Positions 1 to 8,330 of a stretch of DNA of 60,585 nt are shown here, in pieces (the stretch's first letter is position 1; each line of letters opens with the position of its first letter). The notes beneath the pieces are model-generated. The model had not been told where the DNA came from. It worked only from the letters and a program-made list of their open reading frames with translations, and ran no database searches. The position numbers were made by a program, and so were the translations under genes. This DNA comes from Lewinellaceae bacterium (lineage in GTDB: Bacteria > Bacteroidota > Bacteroidia > Chitinophagales > Saprospiraceae), in NCBI GenBank assembly GCA_016711435.1, contig JADJSY010000039.1, positions 1 to 60,585 of the forward strand, given 5' to 3'.

Positions 1-1328
1 CCAAGCCGCAATCCGGCGGAGTAAATCATCATCAGGATGCAGCGATGTTTGAGGTTGTCCACGGATCGCAGCAGGCGCGTTACTTCGCCTTCCGTTAGTA
101 CTTGTGGTATTTTTTGCGGTCTTTTAGCCTGTACCAGCCCTTCAACCTTGTCAGATTGATCGAGCACTTCGCAATAGAAAATCTTTATGGCGCAGGCTAT
201 CTGGTTCTGATAGGATTCCGTGATATGTTTATCCTGGACAAGTTGCATTATATAGGCGTTGATCTGCTTGCGTGTGATCTGGCTGGGTTTGATCTCATTG
301 TAATGCATGATAAATTGCCGAAGCGAGTTTTTGTAGGATTTGATCGTGCGCCAGCTATATCGTTTCAACATAAGCATTTGCTCCAGTGCTGTAATTGCCG
401 CTTCATATTTCGCAAATACGGGTGGTTTGGGCTGTTTTTGATATGGCATTACAACTACAGGCAGTCGCTCTGGCAGGTCCTCGCCGGGTTGAAAAGTCCA
501 GAAAAAGACGCCTGGAAGATATTGTTCCAAAAACCGTTTTGTAAGTAAGGTTGCCGGCACCTCCCATATATACCAATCCGTGTTCCAACGCCGACCATGG
601 ATATTTTTTATAGTACTCAGGTGCGCAGAGATCATATTTTCCGGCAAATCGAGGCACCAATAATCCGGGTTTGTGGGATGAATATGCACCGTGATCTTGT
701 CTATTCGTTTTTCAAACTTTACATTTGAGGCAGATTCTGTCAGTTGTAACACAACGGGCGTCTCCCGATCAATAACCAGTTTGTCTTTGAAATACGCCTG
801 AAACTCCTTGAATAATTCTTTGGTCCGCGGTACGCTCCAAAGTTTTTCCTCGAATGCCACCATTTTCCCTGGTATTTTATTTACAAAATCTTTCCAATCT
901 TTGCGTTGAGGAGGCACAGCAAGAAAAACCCGGTCCGGCTTTTCGGCACAATACCGAATGGTGAGACAATCTTCGGGTGACTCCGATACCGTAGGTGCAT
1001 TTTCCACGTGAACAAAATAACTCGGTAATGCTACAACACTGGATATCTGCATTTGGTCTTTAACTTCACGAGGTAAAGTAGACATGACTATATTTGGATC
1101 GGATTGGGTGTTGCCAGACAAATTCGTTACAGGAATGCCCTCAAAAACACTTTTAAAAATACCCCAGGCCTCTTTGGTATAAGGCATCAGCCAGGCTTTG
1201 ATTTCCGGCGAAAAGTAACTGCCTTTCACTTGTTTCATTTTTACCGGGAAGGTAGCGTCGAATTGAGCATTAATGACAGCTATCCGGGTGGAATTTTCTA
1301 GGTGTATTTTCTTAATTTGCAGGTCCAT
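1..1328 (-). CDS. Tyrosine recombinase/integrase with a triple-repeat N-terminal extension (3' end cut by window edge)
   Basis: One uninterrupted minus-strand frame of 442 codons runs from the ATG at 1328 off the left edge. Residues about 305-400 read as the SAM-like core-binding domain of tyrosine recombinases (ALEQMLMLKRYSWRTIKSYK). From about residue 405 the catalytic domain begins (PQVLTEGEVTRLLRSV), and the window ends just after the first catalytic Arg (YSAGLRL, R441). The first ~300 residues are not an ordinary integrase arm-binding domain. They hold three copies of G-X9-W-X2-P-X-T, at G36/W46/P49/T51, G154/W164/P167/T169 and G245/W255/P258/T260, each followed by a hydrophobic helix-like stretch. 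This spacing recalls the HARP-type DNA-binding motif, which is inference only. No strong ribosome-binding site is visible. It could be a mobile-element or integron-type integrase; its cargo is not in view. Confidence 0.85.
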   Translation of the reverse strand, partial: MDLQIKKIHLENSTRIAVINAQFDATFPVKMKQVKGSYFSPEIKAWLMPYTKEAWGIFKSVFEGIPVTNLSGNTQSDPNIVMSTLPREVKDQMQISSVVALPSYFVHVENAPTVSESPEDCLTIRYCAEKPDRVFLAVPPQRKDWKDFVNKIPGKMVAFEEKLWSVPRTKELFKEFQAYFKDKLVIDRETPVVLQLTESASNVKFEKRIDKITVHIHPTNPDYWCLDLPENMISAHLSTIKNIHGRRWNTDWYIWEVPATLLTKRFLEQYLPGVFFWTFQPGEDLPERLPVVVMPYQKQPKPPVFAKYEAAITALEQMLMLKRYSWRTIKSYKNSLRQFIMHYNEIKPSQITRKQINAYIMQLVQDKHITESYQNQIACAIKIFYCEVLDQSDKVEGLVQAKRPQKIPQVLTEGEVTRLLRSVDNLKHRCILMMIYSAGLRL

Positions 1329-1477
1329 ATTTTTCAATTTTCCAGCAAAATAAAAAAAATAAACGGAATTAAACCGTTAAAAATCAATGCTTTAATAACT
1401 TAATCGTTTATAATCGCTTGCTATCCGATGACAAATGATTAAGTCGTTTTTTAATCGCTTATCAACACATTCATAAC
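1329..1477. promoter_or_regulatory. AT-rich divergent intergenic region with a direct repeat
   Basis: This region separates the divergent integrase and zinc-ribbon genes. It is clearly more AT-rich than its surroundings. It holds an imperfect direct repeat of the type TTAAnCGTTTnTAATCGCTT (about 1395-1415 and 1438-1460), which could be an operator for one or both genes. No clear TAnnTTTG box was found. The regulatory role is inference from position and repetition. Confidence 0.3.
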
Positions 1478-1833
1478 ATGAAAAACACTGCTTTCAATGC
1501 GGTACCGAGTTCATCGGTCGGGCCGACAAACGTTTTTGCAGCATCCTTTGTAAAAACCAGCACCATTTTCAAAAACGCCAAAACACCAAAGACGACGTCA
1601 AAGAAATTGACGCCTACCTCCATCGCAACCGCGAAATATTAGCCACTTTAATGGGTAATTCGGTGAAAGAAACCATGGATAAATCCATCCTCACCAGGGC
1701 AAAATTCCGCTGGGAATACATGACAGGCGTTTATTGGAATAAAGAAGGCAAAATGTACCATTTGGTATACGACTTCGCCTGGATGGAATTCTCCGACCAG
1801 CGGGTGCTGATCGTTCGGAAGAAGAATCCCTGA
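1478..1833 (+). pseudogene. Small zinc-ribbon protein, frame broken just after the start codon
   Basis: The conserved frame reads HCFQCGTEFIGRADKRFCS followed by ILCKN, a C-X2-C...C-X3-C zinc ribbon of a small Bacteroidota family. It continues for about 110 residues to the TGA at 1833. The frame has no start codon, because an in-frame TAA lies at 1474-1476. The ATG at 1478 is in a different frame. An A5 tract directly after that ATG would give Met-Lys-Lys-His-Cys if it had six A. The likeliest cause is a one-base homopolymer error, with a genuinely broken gene as the alternative. The function is unknown; the fold suggests nucleic-acid or protein binding. Confidence 0.6.
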
Positions 1834-2500
1834 ACAATAGAGATGCGCGGATACATATATACACAGCGCCTAACATTTAGTTCCCCCTCCCAAACGTTTA
1901 TCTCACCGACCTAAACACAACCTGAATACACCCCGGCATTTGCTGTCGAAACCTAAAAGTTTAGGTAGCTTGTGCTAAATTTTTATCCGGCACAGCTAAA
2001 TAATTGACAATAGGCTTCAAAATTTCGGGTACCGGAGCCTGAAAATTTAGGTTGCGTTTTTAAAGATTTGCCTCAATCGCCTAAACACATCTTTAAAAGA
2101 CCGGAATGTTTAGGTAGTAAACCTAAAACCAGATTAAATCACACGCTCCCCAAACCATCCCACACCACAAAACATGAATCATCCCGAATTTTGGCGTGAA
2201 AAGACCGCAAAGCAGTCAAATCTATGTGTTCTCTTTGCCGAGCGCGACATTTTTAAAACACATAGGCACATAGAAAACATAGCGTAGAGTACTCTTAACT
2301 ATGTTTTCTATGTGCCTATGTGTTTAAATTATGCTACGGGTGTTGTAGAGCACATAGATTTAACTGCTTCGCAGTCTTTTTGTGCCAAAATTCGGGATGA
2401 CTCATGTTTATTCCCACTCGTACTGGCCCAATATATTCAGGAATACCAGCGCGAAGCGGTGTAATCTACGCCTCTCACCTCTCACTCTCACCTCTCGCTT
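1834..2500. repeat. Gene-free region: CCTAAA/TTTAGG motif cluster and a 234-bp nested palindrome
   Basis: No coding gene is visible. Between about 1911 and 2130 the motif CCTAAA or its complement TTTAGG occurs seven times, including a perfect CCTAAAAGTTTAGG palindrome near 1953. From 2173 to 2406 lies a nested inverted repeat. The outer arms contain ATCCCGAATTTTGGC and AAATCTATGTG and their complements. The inner 27-nt arms (2256-2282 and 2299-2325) are exact complements, AAACACATAGGCACATAG continuing into AAAACATAG. The inner element recurs at 44956-45026. Confidence 0.8.
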
Positions 2501-4318
2501 CTAACGTACCAGCGTCACGTCCCCATTATACCGCACCATTTCCCCGTCTTTAAATAAAATCTCGGCCTGGTACAGGAACACAGCCGGTGTGGCTTGTTTA
2601 CCTTGGATAGAGCCGTCCCAGCCGGCGTTTTGGTCATTGGGTGTGAAATCAGAGCGTTCGTAAATTGATTGTCCCCAGCGGTCTAGAATCCGCAGCAGTT
2701 TGATTTGTTCGACATCTTCCCCGCCATAGACGGTAAACAGGCCGTTCCCGTCAGGAGCGTTCGGTCTGAAAATATTGGGAATAAAGACGTAGCGTTCGCG
2801 GTTGACCAGTATCACCCGTTCATCGCTGCCGGTACAGCCCGCCGAGTCGAGTACGGTAATGTGGTATCTAAAAGAATTGACCGGCGCGTACATGCAGGTA
2901 TCGCAGGTCATGGGTTGTAGGGCCGCAGGCGAAATAAGAATGGAGTCGGCGCGATCGGGGTAATTGACGTTGCTGCTGCGCCACAGCGAGAGTTCCCGCC
3001 CCAGGTGGATACTGGTGTCGGGATCGAGTTGTACGATCAATTCAGCGGGTTCTGCGAGCGTGATAAGCGTATCCCATTCGCAGCCGTTGACGCCCTGAAT
3101 CCGAAGCGTATAATCGCCGGGCGGCAGGAACTTGAACTCCGGGTCGACATTAAAATCGTCGCCATTGAGGGCATATACAAATGGCCCCGCGCCGGAAGCC
3201 ACGCTGTCGACCCGCAGGAATCCGTCTTTTTGTGCAAAGCAGGAAATGTTTTTCAGGGTGAGGGCGGCGTTGGTAGGCTGTATCGGGTCCGTCACCTGTA
3301 CGCTGTCAATAGAAAAGCAGCCGTTGACTGGGTTCGTGACCCGCAGGGTGTACATCCCGATGGAGTCGACGCCCGGGCGCAGGGTATTGGCATTGGAGAC
3401 GATATGTCCTGCGGAGTCGGTCGTCCATTCAATTTCGTAAAAAGTGGCCGGACTCACACTGGCTTCCAGCCGGGCGACTGTCTCTGTGCAGGACAGGCCC
3501 TGAATCGAATCCAGCGTAATTTGCGGGCGAAAAGTATCCGAAATGACGGTCACATCTAAGGAGCCGGTGCAGGGTGCGTTGCGTTTGCAGGAATTGGCTG
3601 CCTGCACGCAGAGGGCGCCGCTCTGGCTGCCAATCGTTATCTCTACTGCGCTGCCACCTGGCGCCAGGACGGTTTGCGGGACGGGTTCGCCATTGACCAG
3701 GGTGCCCGGCGGACCGTCCCAGATATAGGCTCCCGCGCCGGAAACCGGCGACACTGCGTATTGTAGCACAGCCCCGGCGCAGGCTTCGAGGGGGCCTTCT
3801 ATGGCCCCGACGGTGCCCAGCGGCGGCTCATACACCGCGCTGTCCGGACTGACGCTGATGGAAAAAGTACAAAAATCGCCCGCATAACCGTCTACCAGCA
3901 GGAAGTAATTCGAGCCGACATGCAGGTTGTTGAGCGTAACGGAAACGGGGGTGCTGCCGCCGAATTCGCGGCCTTTGTCGCAGGCCAACGGTTCCGCTTT
4001 ACAGTCGGCGTACAGCGCGATTTGCAAACCGTTGCTGTCGGCGCAGTTGATGGGCGTAACGGTGAAGGTAGCGCTTTGCGAACCGGCGATGTAACCGATC
4101 CACTGCACATTTTCGAGGGTGCCACAGAACTGGATCGAGTCGTCGTCGGGCACGCCACTGTAGGTAGAACCCACAAAACCGTTGAAATTGCAAAAGATAC
4201 AGGCAGATTCGCATGCTCCGGCTGGTTGGGAGCCGGTACCGCAGGGATCGGGAAGTTGTGCTCGCAGCAGGGTAGCTGCGGTAAGCACCAAAGGCAGGAG
4301 TAGTGCTCTTTTTACCAT
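2501..4318 (-). CDS. Exported protein with T9SS type B (gliding-motility) C-terminal sorting domain
   Basis: 605 residues with an N-terminal signal peptide (MVKRALLLPLVLTAATLLRA). The central part has Cys-rich and Ig/PKD-like stretches, including two SprB-type repeats ('ISCFAQKDGFLRV', 'CEWDTLITLAEP'). The last ~90 residues are a type B sorting domain of the type IX secretion system: VFIPNIFRPNAPDGNG, then ILDRWGQSIYE, NDQNAGWDG and a terminal GDVTLVR. Proteins of this kind are exported across the outer membrane and attached to or released from the surface. The ligand or function of the body is not recognisable. The gene stands alone between two palindrome-containing gaps. Confidence 0.85.
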   Translation of the reverse strand: MVKRALLLPLVLTAATLLRAQLPDPCGTGSQPAGACESACIFCNFNGFVGSTYSGVPDDDSIQFCGTLENVQWIGYIAGSQSATFTVTPINCADSNGLQIALYADCKAEPLACDKGREFGGSTPVSVTLNNLHVGSNYFLLVDGYAGDFCTFSISVSPDSAVYEPPLGTVGAIEGPLEACAGAVLQYAVSPVSGAGAYIWDGPPGTLVNGEPVPQTVLAPGGSAVEITIGSQSGALCVQAANSCKRNAPCTGSLDVTVISDTFRPQITLDSIQGLSCTETVARLEASVSPATFYEIEWTTDSAGHIVSNANTLRPGVDSIGMYTLRVTNPVNGCFSIDSVQVTDPIQPTNAALTLKNISCFAQKDGFLRVDSVASGAGPFVYALNGDDFNVDPEFKFLPPGDYTLRIQGVNGCEWDTLITLAEPAELIVQLDPDTSIHLGRELSLWRSSNVNYPDRADSILISPAALQPMTCDTCMYAPVNSFRYHITVLDSAGCTGSDERVILVNRERYVFIPNIFRPNAPDGNGLFTVYGGEDVEQIKLLRILDRWGQSIYERSDFTPNDQNAGWDGSIQGKQATPAVFLYQAEILFKDGEMVRYNGDVTLVR

Positions 4319-4795
4319 TTAATCGGTATTTAGATTTGAAGGAAGGGGATTAAAAGATAGGGTTGTTTGGTTCCCCCCCCCCGGGGTTTTTTCCCGGGTT
4401 TGTCCCCGAGGGGGGTGAAAAAAGATACAGTTGTTTTTGCTTAACGACGATGCGCCCTGTCCATTGTGTGAACAGGAGTGAAACGAAAGAACTTAACCTA
4501 ATTGGGGTAGAGGAAATGGGTGTTTTAGTGTTTTAGTGTTTTGGGCGCTTCGCCTTTGGTCGCCCCGACCTAAACAGCTTTTGTTCGCTTGACGTTTACT
4601 AAACCTTCAAGGTTTAGTAAACGTAGTGCCAGAACTTAGCATTACTTTAATCCCCGGACGAATATATGTTTGAGGGAGCTTCGCTTAAGGCCACCGTGTG
4701 CAGTTCAGGCAACGTGCCCCAAACACGAAACACCACACACCAAACACGGCCTAGGGCGAAGCACCCCAAACACGAAACACCAAACACCAAACACG
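4319..4795. repeat. Gene-free region with nested palindromes and a 10-C run
   Basis: No gene is visible. Ten consecutive C (4373-4382) lie in a GC-rich hairpin context. Arms made of GTGTTTT/GTGTTTG-type units (about 4520-4545) pair with CCAAACACGAAACACCAAAC-type units (about 4725-4795). A perfect 33-bp palindrome, ACGTTTACTAAACCTT plus one base plus its complement, occupies 4592-4624. The right arm abuts the stop codon of the LysM gene at 4796 exactly. Confidence 0.75.
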
Positions 4796-6619
4796 TTAAT
4801 TCGTCCGCGGTATCAGCAGGCGTTTTCCCGGCATCAGGGTCTCATTGATTTCCAGGGAGTTGACCTGCACTAATTCTGCGGAACTGACTTTAAATTTAAC
4901 GGCAATAGAACCTAAGGTATCGCCTTGTCTGACCACATATTCCTGAAAATAAGCGGCAGAACCTTGCGGCTGGGCGCTTGCGCCTTTCGGCTGCTGGTTT
5001 CCAATGACGGAGGTTTCATTAAAACGATCGGTTGCATTGAGGTATGTGGGATCGGGATTGCTGTACGAATTAGAATAAGTCACCGGCGTCTGTGTATCGT
5101 ACGTGTTGTAATTGGTCGGCGTATAACCGGTTCCCGGATTGACCAGGATATTGGTGTTCGGCTGGTATATCTGAGGCGAAACCGTCTGGCAGCTGCATTC
5201 CGGTATAATGATTTGCTGGTTGATTTGCAGCATCACATTGCCTTCCAGCGGCATGTTGTTGGCACGGCGGATGCACTCTTCCGCGCAGACATAGCGTTTG
5301 GAAATGCTGTATACGGATTCACCTTTTTCTACAATATGTATGACAGGGCGCGTATTTACAACAGCCGTTTGTGGCTGCTGGGAGAAATAGTACGGATTGG
5401 TGGTCGGCGTTGTCTGGGTGTTGTACTGCGCCGGCAAATAAGTTACATTCGGATTCGTCGCATAATTATAAGCGGCAGGAGCCGTTGCATTCTGATTCCA
5501 GTAAATGGACTGGCTGTTTACAACGGGACCGCTTGGGGCTTTTGCAGCGGGCGCGGGGCCTTTGGATATAACGGTATTGACCGGAGGTTTGGTGACCCAG
5601 ATTTTCTGGCAGATTTCGATGTAGTTGGCATTTTTGATGCCGTTCCATTTTTGAATCGTTTTTACATCAATTTTATAGGTGCGGGCAATGGCTGCCAGCG
5701 TTTCCTTGGGCTGCACGATGTGGTAGCCGTAACCGGGCAATTCCGGACAACTGATGAGTCCCGGCGGCGGCCCGACCAGAGTGGTTTGCGGGTTACTCGC
5801 GGCGGAATAGTCCTCTTTATTCGGTTCGCTCACGGTGGATGGATTGACGCTGCCATAGCCGAATTCCGGCGCGTATTGCGGCAGGGTGGAGGCCGCAATA
5901 CTTTGGCCTTTACAGGTAGCGGCTAAGTAATCGTCGAAGACCATGCCATTCATTTTGACCAATCGCTTGGCATTGCCTTCCGCTTCGGCAGCGGTTAAAC
6001 CGGAGCGTTCGCTCGTGATGCCGATACCGGGAATAAAATCAAAGTCAGCGCGTTCCATACCCGCCTGAACAGGTTCGCGGCGGAAAGAGTACTCGCGGCG
6101 ACAATCGCGCGATTTCACGCCGGAGAGGTAAACGTAGGAACCCGAATTGGAAGTACCCAAATTTACAGACCCCACCAGTTTGGTGCTGTCCAGCGCAAAA
6201 GCGTAATTCGGCGCTTTAAACAGGTAAAATGCACCGTTGCGCGTCACCTGTATGGCTTGGATGATCGGCATTTGCAGGTAACCGGAGGGGGTCTGGTGCA
6301 CCACATACACCTGCCGTGTCATCTGATTAATGGCATCCGTGAACGCTGCGTTCATCGTGAATCCGCGGCAAGTGACAGCGCCTTTGGGGAGGGTAGGGGA
6401 TGTGATCCCTTCGCTGCCCGCTTTTAATATAAACTGTTCGTTGCTGTTGGGACGTACCGAATAGGTCAGTACACCAGCGCCGCTGTACGTGTACCGGTAT
6501 TCAAGTTGATCCATACAATCCTGCGTAAAAAGCAGGAAAAGCGGCTGGCCCGTGGTGGTTTGGGCAGTCAGGCTACGGCTGATAAAAAGGATGACAAAAA
6601 AAGGAAGGAGGCTTTTCAT
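4796..6619 (-). CDS. Secreted protein with three LysM domains
   Basis: 607 residues with a signal peptide (MKSLLPFFVILFISRSLTAQ). An N-terminal region of about 280 residues, with several Cys and no recognised domain, is followed by three LysM modules. They start at about residue 298 (YHIVQPKETLAAIARTYKI), 428 (IHIVEKGESVYSISKRYV) and 560 (EYVVRQGDTLGSIAVKFKV). Asn/Gln/Pro/Tyr-rich linkers separate them. LysM binds N-acetylglucosamine-containing glycan such as peptidoglycan, so an envelope-associated role is likely. No catalytic domain is visible. The N-terminal part could be a morphogenesis or substrate-binding domain. Confidence 0.85.
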   Translation of the reverse strand: MKSLLPFFVILFISRSLTAQTTTGQPLFLLFTQDCMDQLEYRYTYSGAGVLTYSVRPNSNEQFILKAGSEGITSPTLPKGAVTCRGFTMNAAFTDAINQMTRQVYVVHQTPSGYLQMPIIQAIQVTRNGAFYLFKAPNYAFALDSTKLVGSVNLGTSNSGSYVYLSGVKSRDCRREYSFRREPVQAGMERADFDFIPGIGITSERSGLTAAEAEGNAKRLVKMNGMVFDDYLAATCKGQSIAASTLPQYAPEFGYGSVNPSTVSEPNKEDYSAASNPQTTLVGPPPGLISCPELPGYGYHIVQPKETLAAIARTYKIDVKTIQKWNGIKNANYIEICQKIWVTKPPVNTVISKGPAPAAKAPSGPVVNSQSIYWNQNATAPAAYNYATNPNVTYLPAQYNTQTTPTTNPYYFSQQPQTAVVNTRPVIHIVEKGESVYSISKRYVCAEECIRRANNMPLEGNVMLQINQQIIIPECSCQTVSPQIYQPNTNILVNPGTGYTPTNYNTYDTQTPVTYSNSYSNPDPTYLNATDRFNETSVIGNQQPKGASAQPQGSAAYFQEYVVRQGDTLGSIAVKFKVSSAELVQVNSLEINETLMPGKRLLIPRTN

Positions 6620-6824
6620 AAACAGACTGTTTGGTGAAGAAAAGGGTTTCTTCTTATCAATAATCGGGTTAATTGTTTATTGGAACATTAAAAATTTCTG
6701 CAAGGTAAGGTCAAAAAAGTGAAATAACCGCCTGAAAATCAGAACAATATTCAAAATTGATGCAAAGAAGTGCCGAACATTCGGATTTTCATAATTTTTT
6801 GTTTAACACATAACGCAATTTGTG

Positions 6825-6855
6825 TTGGATAGTGTACCTGAGAGACCTATTTTTG
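6825..6855 (+). promoter_or_regulatory. Candidate Bacteroidota promoter of surE
   Basis: TTG at 6825-6827 and TATTTTTG (TAnnTTTG) at 6848-6855 are 20 bp apart. This matches the -33/-7 layout known for the primary sigma factor of Bacteroidota. Transcription would begin within a few bases of the ATG at 6861, so the mRNA may be essentially leaderless. Seen in sequence; activity is inferred. Confidence 0.45.
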
Positions 6856-6860
6856 CGGCT

Positions 6861-7649
6861 ATGTCAAAACCATTGATTTTAGTGACCAACGACGACGGGA
6901 TCGTCGCACCCGGTATCCGGGCTTTAGTTGAAATTGCTTCCGAAATGGGCGAAGTGGTTGTGGTAGCCCCCGATTCGCCACAAAGTGGCAAAGGGCACGG
7001 TATCACGATCCACGACCCGCTCCGGCTGAAAAAAGTAAACGTCTTTGAAGGCATCGAAGCCTGGGAGTGTTCCGGTACACCGGTCGATTGTGTGAAACTT
7101 GCCAAACACGTCGTGTTGAAAGACCGCAGGATCGATCTTTGTGTATCGGGTATTAACCACGGCAGCAATGCCAGTATCAATATCATTTACTCCGGCACCT
7201 TGTCGGCAGCAATGGAAGCAGCCCTGGAAGGGATTAAAAGCATCGGGTTTTCCTTAGATGATTTTAGTTTCGATGCCGATTTCAAGCCGGGCATTCCCTG
7301 GATTCGCAAAATCATGCAGTACACCCTGAACCATCCTTTCGAGTCGGGTAATTTGTTGAATGTCAATATTCCAAAACTTCCTGCCGATCAATTGCGTGGC
7401 CTGCGTATCTGCCGCCAGGCAGACGGTCGCTGGGTGGAAAAATTTGTGGAAGGGCGCGACCCGAGCGGACAAGCCTATTACTGGCTGAGCGGGGTATTTG
7501 TAAATACGGATAAGTCGGAAGATACCGATATTCTTGCCCTGCAAAACGGATTTATTTCCATTGTCCCTTCCATGCACGATCTTACCAATTATCAAGCGAT
7601 GGGAAGTTTGAAGGAAATGGAAAACTTTTTAAAAAGTTATGAGTTATGA
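6861..7649 (+). CDS. surE: 5'/3'-nucleotidase SurE
   Basis: 262 residues from the ATG at 6861. An upstream in-frame start at 6822 would only add residues that do not belong to the family. SurE is a metal-dependent phosphatase that removes phosphate from nucleoside monophosphates in stationary phase. The metal-binding Asp pair is in ILVTNDDG (residues 11-12), followed by APDSPQSGKGHGIT and SGINHGSNASINI, all diagnostic. The final Tyr-Glu-Leu-stop is encoded by GTTATGA heptamer repeats, so the stop codon itself lies inside a repeat unit. Confidence 0.95.
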   Translation: MSKPLILVTNDDGIVAPGIRALVEIASEMGEVVVVAPDSPQSGKGHGITIHDPLRLKKVNVFEGIEAWECSGTPVDCVKLAKHVVLKDRRIDLCVSGINHGSNASINIIYSGTLSAAMEAALEGIKSIGFSLDDFSFDADFKPGIPWIRKIMQYTLNHPFESGNLLNVNIPKLPADQLRGLRICRQADGRWVEKFVEGRDPSGQAYYWLSGVFVNTDKSEDTDILALQNGFISIVPSMHDLTNYQAMGSLKEMENFLKSYEL

Positions 7650-7692
7650 GTTATGAGTTATGAGTTATGAGTTATGATAATCAAGCATTTGC
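7636..7692 (+). repeat. Six tandem GTTATGA heptamers plus a shared tail motif
   Basis: Six exact GTTATGA units run from 7636 to 7677. They are followed by TGATAATCAAGCATTTGC (7675-7692), a tail that recurs next to other GTTAT-type repeats at 39922-39939 and, in reverse, at 56087-56102. The first two units overlap the 3' end of surE. Confidence 0.9.
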
Positions 7693-7773
7693 AAAGAATT
7701 TAATCCAAACTATTTTGATTATTTGGTAAATGTACTTCACGCCGCCGCTAGGTTTTGTGCATTCGATTTGGCG

Positions 7774-7806
7774 ACGTTTACTAAACTTTTAAAGTTTAGT
7801 AAACGT
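7774..7806. repeat. 33-bp perfect palindrome
   Basis: ACGTTTACTAAACTTT (7774-7789), one T, then its exact complement (7791-7806). The arm length and spacing are the same as at 4592-4624. The outer sequence (GCCGCCGC...TTTTGTGCAT against ATGCACAAATCTGGCGGC) is also partly complementary, giving a larger nested hairpin between surE and the next gene. Confidence 0.85.
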
Positions 7807-7866
7807 ATCTTCGGCTTAGCCCATGCACAAATCTGGCGGCGCGAAGCATCCGATAAAACAAAACCA

Positions 7867-8166
7867 ATGCAACAACGAAATAAAATATGGGTCGGCATGT
7901 TGGCAGGCATCTTGTTCCCTGTCCTGAGCCTGGTTCTCCTGCACCAGGTTTTCAATGTGCTGGAAAAAATGGGAGCGGTCAGTGAAGCAGGTTTTTCACC
8001 GAATTTCCGTGCGCGCACCCTGGCGATCCTTGCCATTGCGCTGAATCTGATCCTGCTGAATACGTTTCGCCGCCGCCGTTGGGACCTGGCGATGCGCGGC
8101 GTGGTGATTGCCACGACGATTTTGGCTGCCGCATGGGTGGGGGTGTATGGGGTCAAACTCTTTTAA
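7867..8166 (+). CDS. Small integral membrane protein of unknown function
   Basis: 99 residues from the ATG at 7867 (MQQRNKIWVGMLAGILFP). The reading frame is open from 7723, but that upstream part is palindrome DNA and is not expected to be translated. Three hydrophobic segments are visible: residues about 7-30 and 51-67, then a third near 78-96. An Arg-rich cytoplasmic loop (FRRRRWDLAMR) lies between the second and third. No enzyme motif is present. The downstream gap is a perfect inverted repeat shared with the convergent sucC. Confidence 0.7.
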   Translation: MQQRNKIWVGMLAGILFPVLSLVLLHQVFNVLEKMGAVSEAGFSPNFRARTLAILAIALNLILLNTFRRRRWDLAMRGVVIATTILAAAWVGVYGVKLF

Positions 8167-8330
8167 ATAGTTATTGGTTATCGGTTATTAGTTATCAGGG
8201 TGGTAGGGGACCATCTGTTACAAATATCCGGCCTGTTTTTATCGGGTGGGTAGCCCAACATTTGACGTCTGTCTTTGATGGTCCTGATTGACCCCACCAA
8301 TAACTAATAACCGATAACCAATAACTATTT
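8165..8330. repeat. Perfect 31-bp inverted repeat between convergent genes
   Basis: The left arm (8165-8195) is built from GTTATTG, GTTATCG and GTTATTA heptamers. The right arm (8300-8330) is its exact complement, around a unique core of about 104 bp. The upstream gene ends at the left arm, and the TAG stop of sucC (8325-8327) lies inside the right arm. It could act as a bidirectional transcription terminator. Confidence 0.9.

Noticed and set aside
2173..2406. Insertion sequence or MITE with target-site duplication
   Set aside because: No flanking direct duplication could be seen and no transposase motif is present; kept only as a palindromic repeat.
4925..5926. 333-residue plus-strand ORF
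   Set aside because: It lies entirely antisense to the LysM protein gene, has shadow-type composition (Arg/Gly/Ile rich) and no family features.
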